64,000 nt of DNA from JADGNZ01 sp963715895 (lineage in GTDB: Bacteria; Acidobacteriota; Thermoanaerobaculia; Gp7-AA8). Shown here piece by piece: positions 28,301 to 36,023 of the stretch (position 1 is its first letter; the number at the start of each line of letters is the position of its first letter). Location of the stretch: positions 5,146,001 through 5,210,000 of the forward strand of contig OY970284.1 in assembly GCA_963715895.1 (NCBI GenBank), in the 5' to 3' direction. The notes under the pieces are model-generated. The model searched no databases, was not told where the DNA came from, and saw only the letters and a program-made list of their open reading frames with translations. Position numbers and translations under genes: made by a program.

Positions 28301-29174
28301 GAGCGATCGCCGACGTATCGTCCGGACCACTCAGAGTCATCCGCGCGCCGGCGACGGCCACACCATGCTTGAGCTCGCGCACGGTGCCGGTGAACGTGGC
28401 ACCCGGGGCGAGAGGGATCTCGACGGACGCTGCTTTCGAGCGGTTCGCGGATCCGACGTCGCTGCCGTGACTGGCCGTGATCGACTTCCAGCCGTCAGGA
28501 GCGTGGGCGATGGCGAACGTCCCGTCGTCACCCGTCTCCGCCAGCGGCCAGCCATTGATCGAAACGATCGCGTGCGCGACCGGATCGGCTCCCTTGACGA
28601 CACGGCCGCGAACGGCCACACCACGGCTCAGTTTGATCTCGGTCGCGTTCGCCAAACCGCCGCGGGACGAAATCGCGTAATCGGGATGGACGACGATGTA
28701 GCTGCCACCAATCTCCGCCGGCACTTCGCCCGACGCTTTCGTCCGATCGACATCGAGACCGGAGACGACGATCGCATTCGCCACCGGCTTGCCGCCGCTG
28801 GTGACGCGTACGGTACGTGCGGACGGAGAGGCGAGAACGACCGAGCCGAGGTCGTCGCCGTCGACCGTGGCGATGGTCATGCGGCGGCGAGAGGGTGCCT
28901 CGATCGTCACGTCGACGGCGCCCGGAGTTTTCAGCTCGATCGAGAATGATCCGTTTTCGGCCGACTGCACCGAGGCCACCGGGTCGCGCTCGGTCTTACC
29001 GGCCACCAGCCGCGCGCGCATGGCGTCCGATCCCTCGGCCGCGAACGCGCGGACGGTGGCGCCCGCGATCGGTTTTCCCTCCAGGTCGACGACCGAACCG
29101 GTGATCGCGGCGTGAGCGGTTGCGCAGATGGTCAGGAAAACGGGCAAGGCGAAGGCGATGGCTGGTTTTCGCAT
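25332..29174 (-). CDS. Giant secreted protein of carboxypeptidase-regulatory-like repeats
   Basis: 1280 residues. Signal peptide at 1-22 (ending ATAHA), then about a dozen Ig-like carboxypeptidase-regulatory (CarbopepD_reg) repeats of 80-100 residues, each with a core such as GRVVKGADPVAHAIV...GTFAIAHAPDG or GSFVLQGLADGTYKV. No catalytic domain is recognisable, so it is probably a structural or binding protein at the cell surface. Such repeat proteins are abundant in Acidobacteriota and Bacteroidota. It follows the ankyrin gene by 18 bp and is likely co-transcribed with it. Confidence 0.88.
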   Translation of the reverse strand: MRKPAIAFALPVFLTICATAHAAITGSVVDLEGKPIAGATVRAFAAEGSDAMRARLVAGKTERDPVASVQSAENGSFSIELKTPGAVDVTIEAPSRRRMTIATVDGDDLGSVVLASPSARTVRVTSGGKPVANAIVVSGLDVDRTKASGEVPAEIGGSYIVVHPDYAISSRGGLANATEIKLSRGVAVRGRVVKGADPVAHAIVSINGWPLAETGDDGTFAIAHAPDGWKSITASHGSDVGSANRSKAASVEIPLAPGATFTGTVRELKHGVAVAGARMTLSGPDDTSAIALTDAKGSFTFASLLPRSYSVNGMHPSFAIEQASIALPAKRSRVFTAQPFARARGHVLDEDKKPVAAAFVSAGSPGLARGRSTSTNAAGEFAVRITTTASSLPLPVYAWKRDYVTGSSPSRVWQPGEVRDNVNITLVHGFVAQVRVLDKRERPVPNAQVNVSRSAAQGADRSFIACADPSLPDCHRTNAEGLVAVRTIEGRHDLMVFGDDVAPVRMPNQVLSARTATVVVHVDRGIEISGRVVLADGTPVADAIVETPTGIMPRNANTGSDGTFRIAGIAPGATMVTAFSSDRRLSSTPRSVTAPASDVTITMPRGARVEGRILDRATQQPVTDFTILLPGRTTPNVIGPGSSFSGGQPIHADDGHYALDNIPPGQLQLMVHATGYVAATRGDITVEDGKTVSGIDISLDRGATVSGRVTAASAPVSGAQVRLAFQRSAFFGNATTDGDGLYTLEGLAEGDQTIEFQKQGFVILHKPVTITAGKDIHLDAELDPGRELHGRVVDHSGQGIAMANVATVGGDGRPVGMVSSDGEGSFVLQGLADGTYKVTARKDGYVSADASDVVLPQSGPVTLTMETGATINGRVTGIPPEQFTQVTVTASGNTTRNQAFADSGGNFTLSGMPDGRVRVDAFLNAAGQRRMAPSKTITIENGIAPAVEMNFDAGITVSGHVTRAGGLVTTGSVLFMPSRQPGIPPSADRQVANAMISSDGSYIASGLSTGDYDVRVNAPNVAFGTKYTVAASGTFDIDIRGALLRGHVVDASTGGPVSSARVTVTSRLPAYGSTSTDSDGRFTIDALADATYDLNVSSDQYVTSSQQIVIANGAVPDVEIRLEEGPAVLIHVVDATTGSPVDGNVAVTDAAHKFNGQATKVDTGTFKVWLKPGSYNASAYARGYVPRMMSFTTPPAEVSVAISRAGSLLIRARSAQMVRLDVPGGVTQRFLGPIQIGLNGPYDSLPPGSYLISTIAADRTVIRSLPVMIVAGETATIDLP

Positions 29175-29192
29175 ATATGTCGTTCGGACGGT

Positions 29193-29837
29193 TCAGGAAG
29201 AAAGACGTTTCACGATTGCAACATGTCCATGTGCGGCGGCGAGATCCGAGGGAGTCTTGCCGTCATCGCCGGCGGCGCGCGGATCGGCGCCGTGGGCGAG
29301 AAGAAGATCGATGATGGTTTCGTCGCCATGCTGCGCGGCGGTGTGCAACGCGGTGTAGCCAAGCTGCTGACGTGCGTTTGCCTCCGCGCCGCGACCGAGG
29401 AGCCGCGTCATCGAGGCGGCGTCGCGGACGGCAGCCGCGGCATGAACGGGCGCCACGCGAAAGACATTGCGCGCGGCCGCATTCACGTCCGCCCCGCGCT
29501 CGATCAGCGTCCGCGCCAGGTCCGGCTGGCGAAAGAAGATTGCCAGTCCGAGCGAAGGGAATCCATCCTCCGAATACGCATCGAGCAGATCGGGATCTCC
29601 GTCGAGCATCCGCAGCGCCAGCGACGCATCACCGAGCGCGCACGCCTCGCCGAACGTCAATACCGCGCCGCGATCGAGAAAGAGCCGCGCCAGCTCCGCA
29701 TGTCCGTTGTAAACCGCGAAGAGGATCGGCGTAACGCCATTCTGCCGCGCACCGATCAGCGAGCGATCCCCATCGAGCAGCGCCGCGACCGCCGCTGCAT
29801 CGTTCGTACGGATGGCTTCGAAGAGATCGTTTGACAT
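29193..29837 (-). CDS. Ankyrin-repeat protein
   Basis: 214 residues, composed of about five or six ankyrin repeats (for example GVTPILFAVYNGHAELARLF, LGYTALHTAAQHGDETIIDL and DGKTPSDLAAAHGHVAIVKR). No signal peptide. A protein-binding role is likely; the partner is unknown. It is immediately upstream of the giant repeat protein gene on the same strand. Confidence 0.9.
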   Translation of the reverse strand: MSNDLFEAIRTNDAAAVAALLDGDRSLIGARQNGVTPILFAVYNGHAELARLFLDRGAVLTFGEACALGDASLALRMLDGDPDLLDAYSEDGFPSLGLAIFFRQPDLARTLIERGADVNAAARNVFRVAPVHAAAAVRDAASMTRLLGRGAEANARQQLGYTALHTAAQHGDETIIDLLLAHGADPRAAGDDGKTPSDLAAAHGHVAIVKRLSS

Positions 29838-29990
29838 GCGCCTCTACTCTGTGGAGAACACCATTGTCCGCGAAAGTTGCTGGACAGTCTAAGGCGGTGC
29901 CCCCTCACTCCACCTATTGCAGAGTTTCGTCATCTCCCGCCCCACCTCGGCGACAATTTTCCGGCACGAATCTTGAGAAGGAACAAGGTG

Positions 29991-30161
29991 ATGGAAAAAC
30001 GGCTTTGCGAGGTTTGCGGGCATTCGCGGGCGGCACACGTCGATGGGGTGCACTGCGCGCTCTGCCGTTGCGCCTCGGAACGGCCCGCGGCGGTGCAGCA
30101 GTCGCTGGCGTTCCGTACCGCGCTGCCGGTTCGTACCGCCGGCATGGGCCGGAAGCGGTAG
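29991..30161 (+). CDS. Small zinc-ribbon-like protein
   Basis: 56 residues from ATG 29991 (MEKRLCEVCGHSRAAH). CEVCGH and, 12 residues later, CALCRC give a four-cysteine metal site likely to bind zinc; the C-terminal half is basic and probably disordered. The ribosome site is a weak GGTG next to the ATG. No named family is recognised. It is the first of three small genes on this strand. Confidence 0.6.
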   Translation: MEKRLCEVCGHSRAAHVDGVHCALCRCASERPAAVQQSLAFRTALPVRTAGMGRKR

Positions 30162-30207
30162 TCGGGCCGGCAGGATTACTTGGGCCCTCATCGTCGTTGC
30201 CATCCTT

Positions 30208-30426
30208 ATGAGCGACAAGGCCACGAAAGTTTCGAAGACCGTTTCCGTGTCCGAACGCAACCTGCAAAGCGCGGCCCTCCGGCTGCTGCCGAAGCACAAC
30301 AAGCTCGTCTCGCCCGAGGTCGATTATCTTCGACGGGTCCTCGGCGAGCGGGCCACACAGCAGCAGATCGACGAGAAAGTGCTGCAGGTTCGCAAGCTCC
30401 CCTGGTCGGAAATCGTCCACGATTGA
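30208..30426 (+). CDS. Small hypothetical protein
   Basis: 72 residues from ATG 30208 (MSDKATKVSKTVSVSERN). It is charged and probably helical, with no cysteines, no signal and no membrane segment. The stop overlaps a TTG start of the next small gene (TTGA). No family recognised; the coupling to a conserved-looking cysteine-rich protein is the main reason to accept it. Confidence 0.55.
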   Translation: MSDKATKVSKTVSVSERNLQSAALRLLPKHNKLVSPEVDYLRRVLGERATQQQIDEKVLQVRKLPWSEIVHD

Positions 30427-30584
30427 ACGACGCAGCCCGCCCCTCTGACGACGCATCGATCCCTTCTCCGGAAGGCGCATGCGATGCGCCCGCCGTGGCC
30501 GAGAACCCTCCTCCCCGCCCCGAAATCCGCGCCGCCCTCGAGCCGACGTGCTGTGGGTCTGGTTGCGCGGACTGTCCTTTCTGA
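30423..30584 (+). CDS. Small CCGSGC-motif protein (DUF5522/oxidoreductase-like)
   Basis: 53 residues from a TTG at 30423 overlapping the previous stop. A disordered, proline-rich N-terminus is followed by TCCGSGCADCPF at the very end. A CCGxGCxxCP block is the hallmark of small cysteine-rich proteins related to the oxidoreductase-like domain, where it probably binds a metal. Here the motif is terminal with nothing after it. The TTG start is uncertain. Confidence 0.55.
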   Translation: MNDAARPSDDASIPSPEGACDAPAVAENPPPRPEIRAALEPTCCGSGCADCPF

Positions 30585-30596
30585 CGCGCTACGCGC

Positions 30597-30692
30597 GTTG
30601 TCGGTTATCGGTTATCGGTTGTTGGTCCCGCGGCACAGCCGACCACGATGTGATTACCCGAATCCAACCGACAACCGATAACCGATAACCGA
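30597..30692. repeat. Heptamer hairpin element H1 (CGGTTRT type)
   Basis: The left arm (30597-30625) is a run of the 7-bp unit CGGTTRT; the right arm (30664-30692) is its reverse complement (AYAACCG units). The loop is about 38 nt. It fills the gap between the small CCGSGC gene and the next secreted protein gene; no other gene is seen there. Confidence 0.9.
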
Positions 30693-30739
30693 TTCCAGCG
30701 CAGCAGTAGACAAAACCTTCAGGCCAGACGTACCGTCTC

Positions 30740-31285
30740 ATGGTCATGCAAAAACTGTTGGTCTCCGCCGCCTTCATCCTCGTTGCGATCTCCGCGGCCG
30801 CGCAGCCGGCGCGCGATGTGTCCGATGCCAATGCCGCCGCGCGGCAACACCTGCGCGACATCGAGCCGGCGCTCACTCTGATGCGGAACGAGGCTGAGGC
30901 GCTGGGGAAGATCAACGAGATCCAGCGGGCCTTGTCGGGGCCGCCGCTGTCGTCGGTCGATCGCGCCTTCCGTCTCATCGACGACTACTCCGGCGGAATT
31001 GGAAGGCGGGGGGTGAGCCTGCCGCATGAGCAGCAGATCATCGTCATGCACGCCCAGCGAATGATCCAGGATGCGCGGACCCTCACGCCGACCGACTACG
31101 CCAAATTTCGCGACGACTTTCACCACCTCATCCAGCTCCCGATGGAGTTCGCCGTCGCCCGCGACCTTCAACAGCTCATGTCGCTGACGAACCTCTATAC
31201 GCAGATGACCAACCAGCTCCGCGTCATCGAGACCTCGTCGGTCAACGCCATCAACGGCGCGGCCATCGACTCGACGCGACAGTAG
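30740..31285 (+). CDS. Secreted helical protein of unknown function
   Basis: 181 residues (or 179 from the second ATG at 30746). Signal peptide ends near AISAAAQ. The mature part is almost entirely predicted helix, with long amphipathic stretches (EPALTLMRNEAEALGKINEIQ and later QLMSLTNLYTQM), and no cysteines. No family is recognised. It is flanked on both sides by heptamer hairpin elements. Confidence 0.7.
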   Translation: MVMQKLLVSAAFILVAISAAAQPARDVSDANAAARQHLRDIEPALTLMRNEAEALGKINEIQRALSGPPLSSVDRAFRLIDDYSGGIGRRGVSLPHEQQIIVMHAQRMIQDARTLTPTDYAKFRDDFHHLIQLPMEFAVARDLQQLMSLTNLYTQMTNQLRVIETSSVNAINGAAIDSTRQ

Positions 31286-31298
31286 TTGCGCTATCGCG

Positions 31299-31416
31299 CG
31301 TTATCGGTTCTCGGTTGTCAGTTGTATCCGCGGGTCGGCTGCGGGTGATTGCAGTTTGATTGCACGGACGTGATGGTTCAACCGACAACCGATAACCGAT
31401 AACCGACAACGCGCGC
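31299..31416. repeat. Heptamer hairpin element H2 (CGGTTRT type)
   Basis: Left arm 31299-31325 and right arm 31377-31416, the latter with four clean AYAACCG units. It lies between convergent genes (secreted protein and Rieske oxygenase) and ends 6 bp before the oxygenase stop. Confidence 0.9.
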
Positions 31417-31421
31417 AGCGC

Positions 31422-32486
31422 CTAGAAACCCATCGCCGCGGCGTACAGCCCGTGAAAGTGATGCACGCCGTTCTCGCGCGGCGGGGAGTAGCGGCCGCTG
31501 TCGTAGGTCGATGAGCGGAGGCCGCGCTGGACGGCCTGGCAGATGTCGATGTCCTCGCGCTGGATCTCGTCGCTGAAGGCGATGGTCTCATCGATGCGCC
31601 GACGGACATCCGCAGCATCGGGATCCCGGAAGTGCCACTCGAAGATCGTCAACGTCCTCTCAGGCCCGAGGGGGACGATGAGGTTGGTCGAGAAGTTGTC
31701 GGGATAAACGTTCAGCATCAGGTTCGGCCAGATCCAGAAGTAGTCGATGTCATCCGACGGATCGTTGAGGCGGATGCGCTCGGGGCGCTTGAGCGGCGCG
31801 TGCTGGATCGAATAGTTAGCCCTCGTCTCGGTGCGATAGCCTGGGTAGTCGATCTCCCGGAAGAGGCCGGGATGAACGATGGGGATGTGATATCCCTCGA
31901 GATAGTTGTCGACGTAAACCTTCCAGTTGCAGTCGAGCGTCCAATCCTTGCGCGCCGCCAGGCGGTAGCCGGCGTAATCGCGCGGCGCAAGGCGCGTCAC
32001 CAGATCGCCGAGAAAATCGCCGAGCGGCGCGGCGGCGGGATCGAGGTTCACGAATACCAACTCGTTCCAGACCTCGACGCGGAAGCGCACCAGCGAGAAA
32101 TCGGCCCGATCGAAACACTCGATGCCGGCCATCTCCGGAGTCTGCAGGAGCCGGCCGTCGAGGCCGTAGGTCCAGCCGTGATAGCCGCACTGCAGCACGG
32201 GGCGTTTTCCCTCCCCTTTGGCAACAGGACCGGCGCGATGGCGGCAGACGTTCGAGAGCGCGCGCAACTCCCCATCCGCACCGCGGACGACGAGGACCGG
32301 TTCGTCCGCGATCGTGGTGGTGAAGAACTGCCCGGCGTCGCGCACCTGACCGGCGCGGCCGGCGAGTTGCCAGGTGCGGGCGAAGATGTTGCGGTTTTCG
32401 GCAGCCAGCACGGCTGGATCGACGTAGTAGTGCGACGGGATCGTGCGCGCAAAGGCGAGGCGGGGATCGAATCGGTAGCCGGTCAT
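31422..32486 (-). CDS. Rieske non-heme iron oxygenase, alpha subunit
   Basis: 354 residues. Rieske 2Fe-2S ligands are Cys81-X-His83 (NVCRHRAG) and Cys100-X2-His103 (CGYHGW). The catalytic domain has NWKVYVDNYLEGYHIPIVH, which supplies the histidines for mononuclear iron. This form is closest to choline or carnitine monooxygenase-like and related quaternary-amine oxygenases rather than biphenyl-type enzymes. No reductase gene is adjacent, so the electron donor is elsewhere. It overlaps the permease gene by 4 bp, suggesting that the permease brings in its substrate. Confidence 0.88.
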   Translation of the reverse strand: MTGYRFDPRLAFARTIPSHYYVDPAVLAAENRNIFARTWQLAGRAGQVRDAGQFFTTTIADEPVLVVRGADGELRALSNVCRHRAGPVAKGEGKRPVLQCGYHGWTYGLDGRLLQTPEMAGIECFDRADFSLVRFRVEVWNELVFVNLDPAAAPLGDFLGDLVTRLAPRDYAGYRLAARKDWTLDCNWKVYVDNYLEGYHIPIVHPGLFREIDYPGYRTETRANYSIQHAPLKRPERIRLNDPSDDIDYFWIWPNLMLNVYPDNFSTNLIVPLGPERTLTIFEWHFRDPDAADVRRRIDETIAFSDEIQREDIDICQAVQRGLRSSTYDSGRYSPPRENGVHHFHGLYAAAMGF

Positions 32487-33781
32487 TTGCGTCGGACAAG
32501 AAGGTACAGCGGAATGGACAGAACGAGCACGCCGACGGCAAAGAGCGAGTTGTGCATGTCGCTCAGGATCGCCCCGATCAGGAAGGCGACGGAGGCCAGG
32601 AAGGCCAGCCCGGTGGTGAAGGGATGGCCGATGGCGCGGAACGGACGCGGCGCGTCGGGCACGCTGCGGCGCATGGCGAAGAGCGAGGCGAAGGAGAGGG
32701 CGTAGTTTGCCACGAAGAAGAACGCCAGGATGGCGATGACCTGCTCGAACCTGCCGGAGATGACGAAGACGGCGGCCAGGAGACTGCTGAAGAGCAACGC
32801 GATGTCCGGCGTCCCCCCTTTATTCACCTCGGCGGCGCCACGCCAGAAGAGGCGGTCGCGGCTCATGGCGAAAAGGACGCGCGGCGCCATCAGGACGTTC
32901 GAGTTCGCCGCGCTGAGCAGCGAGATGATCATGATCACGCGCAGGATCGGATCGCCGTAGGGACCGAAGAGATGGTGCGCCACCACCCCGGCCGCCATCT
33001 TCTGCCCGGCGATGCTGCCGAGCGGCACGACGCGCAGGAAGGCCACATTCACCAGGAGGTAGATGGCCATCACCGCAAACACGCCGCCGAACATCGCCCG
33101 CGGGATGTTGCGTCCCGAGTCCTTCACCTCTTCCGAGAAGTAGATGACCGCGGTCCAGCCGTCGTAGGTATAGATGACCGACTGCAGCGCGAGGATGAAG
33201 GCGATGACGAGCGAGCCTTCATGCACGGCGACGATCGATTCCGTCGTCGGATGGCGCGCGCCGAGGTAGAAACAGGCGGCGATGAGGAAGAGGAAGGCCA
33301 GCGCTTTCAGGAGACTGGTCGCGTCCTGCGTCCAGCCACCCCACCGCACGCCGAACCATTGGATGACCGTGAAGATGGCGATGACCGCCAGCGCGATCGG
33401 CTCGATGCCGCGCAGCGCGGGAAACAGCACCAGCATGTATTCGCCGACGACGATGGAGACCGCGGCCGTGGTGCCGCAGGTCGAGATCCAGTCACTCCAT
33501 CCGACCACCAGCCCGGCGTAGTCGCCCAGAGCGCGGCGGACGAAGACATACTGCCCTCCCGATTCAGGGACGAGCGTGCCCAGCTCCGCAAGGGCATTCG
33601 CGCCGAGGAGCGCGTACAGGCCACCGATGATCCAGACGGCCAGGAACGGCCAGAAGGTGGGGAGCTGTGCCGCGATGTCTCCGGGCGTCCGGAGAATCCC
33701 CGCGCCGATCATGTTCCCGACCGTCACGGCAAGGCCGAACGTCACGCCGAGGACGGTGAGGAGTTTCGCGCGAGGTGGCAA
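32483..33781 (-). CDS. APC-family amino acid/amine permease
   Basis: 432 residues with about 12 membrane spans. The first span carries GNMIGAGILRTPG, the conserved APC helix-1 substrate-binding break, and helix 6 has IYTYDGWTAVIYFSEE. A TTG at 33781 gives the longest start; the first span begins only about ten residues in. Inner-membrane uptake of an amino acid or amine is expected. It is transcribed with the Rieske oxygenase (4-bp overlap). Confidence 0.88.
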   Translation of the reverse strand: MPPRAKLLTVLGVTFGLAVTVGNMIGAGILRTPGDIAAQLPTFWPFLAVWIIGGLYALLGANALAELGTLVPESGGQYVFVRRALGDYAGLVVGWSDWISTCGTTAAVSIVVGEYMLVLFPALRGIEPIALAVIAIFTVIQWFGVRWGGWTQDATSLLKALAFLFLIAACFYLGARHPTTESIVAVHEGSLVIAFILALQSVIYTYDGWTAVIYFSEEVKDSGRNIPRAMFGGVFAVMAIYLLVNVAFLRVVPLGSIAGQKMAAGVVAHHLFGPYGDPILRVIMIISLLSAANSNVLMAPRVLFAMSRDRLFWRGAAEVNKGGTPDIALLFSSLLAAVFVISGRFEQVIAILAFFFVANYALSFASLFAMRRSVPDAPRPFRAIGHPFTTGLAFLASVAFLIGAILSDMHNSLFAVGVLVLSIPLYLLVRRK

Positions 33782-33804
33782 GCGGGCGTAAGTGTAGCGC
33801 TGGC

Positions 33805-33922
33805 GGCTTCGCGCGTTGTCGGTTGTCGGTGTGGGGTTGTCGGTTGTCGGTTGTCAGTTGTTATCTGACCACCGATAACCGATAACCCGCACCCCACACC
33901 GACAGCCAACAACAGCGAAGCC
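33805..33922. repeat. Heptamer hairpin element H3 (CGGTTRT type)
   Basis: A 118-bp palindrome: outer arms GGCTTCGC/GCGAAGCC, then GGTTGTCGGTGTGGGG-type sequence against its complement, with an inner block of GTTGTCG and ACCGATA units. It lies between the permease start and the stop of the DUF4097 gene. Confidence 0.9.
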
Positions 33923-33932
33923 TCCGGAAACC

Positions 33933-34853
33933 CTACTCCCCTTCCTTCACCGACACCGGGCCGTTGTGCGTCGAGAGCGAGACGGTGCGGGCGCCGGAGC
34001 CGAAGTCGAGCTGCCGCGGCCAGCGGGGACCGAGGTCATCGTCGCTGCTGCTCTCGGCGTACGCCTTCTTCGCGGCGCGGCAGGAGGCGCCGCGGCAGCT
34101 CACAGGCGAGTTGCCGTCCGTCTCGACATGCACGCCCGACGCGTAGCTGGCCGGGACCTTGAGCGAGAGCGGGCCATTCTCCGTCGATGCGTCGAGGCTG
34201 CCGGTGGTCCATCCCGATCCGTCCAACTTCACCGAGATCGGGCCGTTGTTCGCGCGCAGCTTCACGTTGCCAGAGTTCCCTACGAACGAGATCGGGCCGT
34301 TCTCCGTGTGAATGTCGAGCGTCCCCGACGATGCCTTGACGGCGATCGGACCGTTCAGCGCATGCGCGGTCACGGAACCGTCGACGCCGTCGACCGAGAT
34401 GGGGCCATTGGTGGCGTCGAGGTCGATCTGGGCGTTGCGGGGGGCGAAGACGAGGAAGTAGATGATGGAGCGCGCGTCGTTGTCGATGTGGCCGGCGCTC
34501 ACTTCGTTGCCGGTGACGTTGACGCGGAGATCGTTCACGTTTCCGAGCGCCGAGGCCTTGCAGGCCTTGACGCCGTAGGTCGATGAGGTCGTGCCGATGA
34601 CGCGGATCGATCCGTTCCGGTCGCTGCGCACCTTCAACGAGCGCAAGCTGCTTACCGGCACGTTCTCCTCGACCACCGGAACGTTGCGGTCGTTGTAGGT
34701 GACGTGAATCGCGCTGCAGTCGCGCACGTCCTGCCAGTCATCGGTCGACACCGAGAGACCGTGGCCCGAGTACTCGTTGCTATACGAATGAGATCCGGCG
34801 GCAAGGGGCAATGTGAGGGCGATGAGGGCAGGCAGAAGGGCGAATCGTCGCAT
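33933..34853 (-). CDS. Exported DUF4097-type beta-strand repeat protein
   Basis: 306 residues; GGAGG lies 7 nt before the ATG. Signal peptide at 1-19. The middle holds repeated strands ending NGPISV or NGPLSL (for example IDLDATNGPISVDGVDGSV and LRANNGPISVKLDG), the pattern of the DUF4097/adhesin-like right-handed beta fold. Two cysteines (CRGASC) may form a disulfide. Function unknown; relatives are envelope proteins, some next to stress regulators. Confidence 0.85.
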   Translation of the reverse strand: MRRFALLPALIALTLPLAAGSHSYSNEYSGHGLSVSTDDWQDVRDCSAIHVTYNDRNVPVVEENVPVSSLRSLKVRSDRNGSIRVIGTTSSTYGVKACKASALGNVNDLRVNVTGNEVSAGHIDNDARSIIYFLVFAPRNAQIDLDATNGPISVDGVDGSVTAHALNGPIAVKASSGTLDIHTENGPISFVGNSGNVKLRANNGPISVKLDGSGWTTGSLDASTENGPLSLKVPASYASGVHVETDGNSPVSCRGASCRAAKKAYAESSSDDDLGPRWPRQLDFGSGARTVSLSTHNGPVSVKEGE

Positions 34854-34998
34854 GGTGGTTCCTCCGTTCGATCGTTGGACGCCGGGACATCGGGGAAGTT
34901 AGCAGGGGCTGATACGATTGCCGTCTTCCGGAGTTGCTGCCGACAGCAAGAAACTCACATCAGAGTCCGCGGCAGCCTGATCGCCTAGAATCCCCGCT

Positions 34999-35970
34999 GT
35001 GTCCGGCTTTCTCAAACGCGCCGTGCGGCGCCTTCCGTGGCTGAGCGGTCTTCACCGTTACATCGTCGCCCTCGAGGCGGAGGGCGACCAGTTGCGGGCG
35101 GATCTGGCGCACTGGAAGACGTGGATGTCGCCGGGGCACTTCTATTCGCCGATCCCGTCGATGGACGAGATCCGTGCGAGGGAGGGGGAGCTGTTCGGGA
35201 CGCCTCCGCCGTCGCTGCCGGGGATCGATCTACGCGCCGAGGGGCAGGTCGCGCTGGTCAGAGAGCTGGCGGCCTTCTATCCCGAGATGCCCTTTCCTCG
35301 GGAGCAATCGCCGGAGACGCGCTACTGGTTCGAGAACTGGGCCTACTCCTACGCCGACGCCGTCTATCTCTACTCGATGCTGCGCAGGCTCCTGCCGCGG
35401 CGCGTCATCGAAGTCGGCTCCGGATTTTCATCGGCGGCGATGCTCGACACCGCCGACCGCTGGTTGCCGGAGACGTCATTCACCTTCATCGATCCCGATA
35501 CATCGACGCTCGATGCGCTGTTGCGTCCGCCCGATCGTGAACGCGTCACGGTCATCCGCTCCCGTCTGCAGGAAGTGCCGCTCCAGACATTCGACGCGTT
35601 GGCGGCGAACGACGTCCTCTTCATCGACTCGACGCACGTTTCGAAGACCGGCAGCGACGTGAACCGCATCGTCTTCGAGATCCTCCCCCGCCTCGCCGCG
35701 GGGGTGCTCGTCCACTTCCACGACGTCTTCTATCCGTTCGAGTATCCGAAGGAGTGGGTCTACGAAGGCCGCGCCTGGAATGAGGACTACATCCTCCGGG
35801 CCTTCCTCGAGTACAACGATTCCTTCGAGATCATCCTCTTCGGCACCTGGCTGGCGCGATTCCATCGCGATCTCCTCAAGGAGCTGATGCCGCTGACCCT
35901 GGAGAATCCGGGCGGAAGTCTGTGGCTGAGGAAAACTGCCGCTGGCGCGGCGTTGTCGGTTGTCGGTTGA
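34999..35970 (+). CDS. Class I SAM-dependent methyltransferase-like protein
   Basis: 323 residues from a GTG at 34999. A Rossmann methyltransferase core starts about residue 130 with VIEVGSGFSSAAML (SAM-binding glycine loop), then FTFIDPD and a NDVLFIDSTHVSK strand, as in Methyltransf_24-type enzymes often found with glycan genes. The substrate is unknown. Its last residues (LSVVG then stop) are encoded by a 7-bp repeat unit of a hairpin element, so the natural C-terminus has been altered or is repeat-derived. Confidence 0.78.
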   Translation: MSGFLKRAVRRLPWLSGLHRYIVALEAEGDQLRADLAHWKTWMSPGHFYSPIPSMDEIRAREGELFGTPPPSLPGIDLRAEGQVALVRELAAFYPEMPFPREQSPETRYWFENWAYSYADAVYLYSMLRRLLPRRVIEVGSGFSSAAMLDTADRWLPETSFTFIDPDTSTLDALLRPPDRERVTVIRSRLQEVPLQTFDALAANDVLFIDSTHVSKTGSDVNRIVFEILPRLAAGVLVHFHDVFYPFEYPKEWVYEGRAWNEDYILRAFLEYNDSFEIILFGTWLARFHRDLLKELMPLTLENPGGSLWLRKTAAGAALSVVG

Positions 35971-36021
35971 TTGGCTGCGCGCGTTGTCACCCGACAACTG
36001 ATCACCGACAACCGACAACCG
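35951..36021. repeat. Heptamer hairpin element H4 (CGGTTRT type)
   Basis: Left arm 35951-35969 encodes the end of the methyltransferase; right arm 36004-36021 (ACCGACA/ACCGACA/ACC) ends 3 bp before the stop of the OmpA-like gene. It fills the whole gap between two convergent genes. Confidence 0.88.
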
Positions 36022-36023
36022 GC

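Noticed and set aside
27612..28949. 445-codon plus-strand frame opposite the giant repeat protein
   Set aside because: Composition is Arg/Asp/His-rich as in antisense frames, with no domain or ribosome site.
32552..33868. 438-codon plus-strand frame opposite the permease
   Set aside because: Complement of membrane-helix codons gives charged low-complexity sequence; the permease is convincing.
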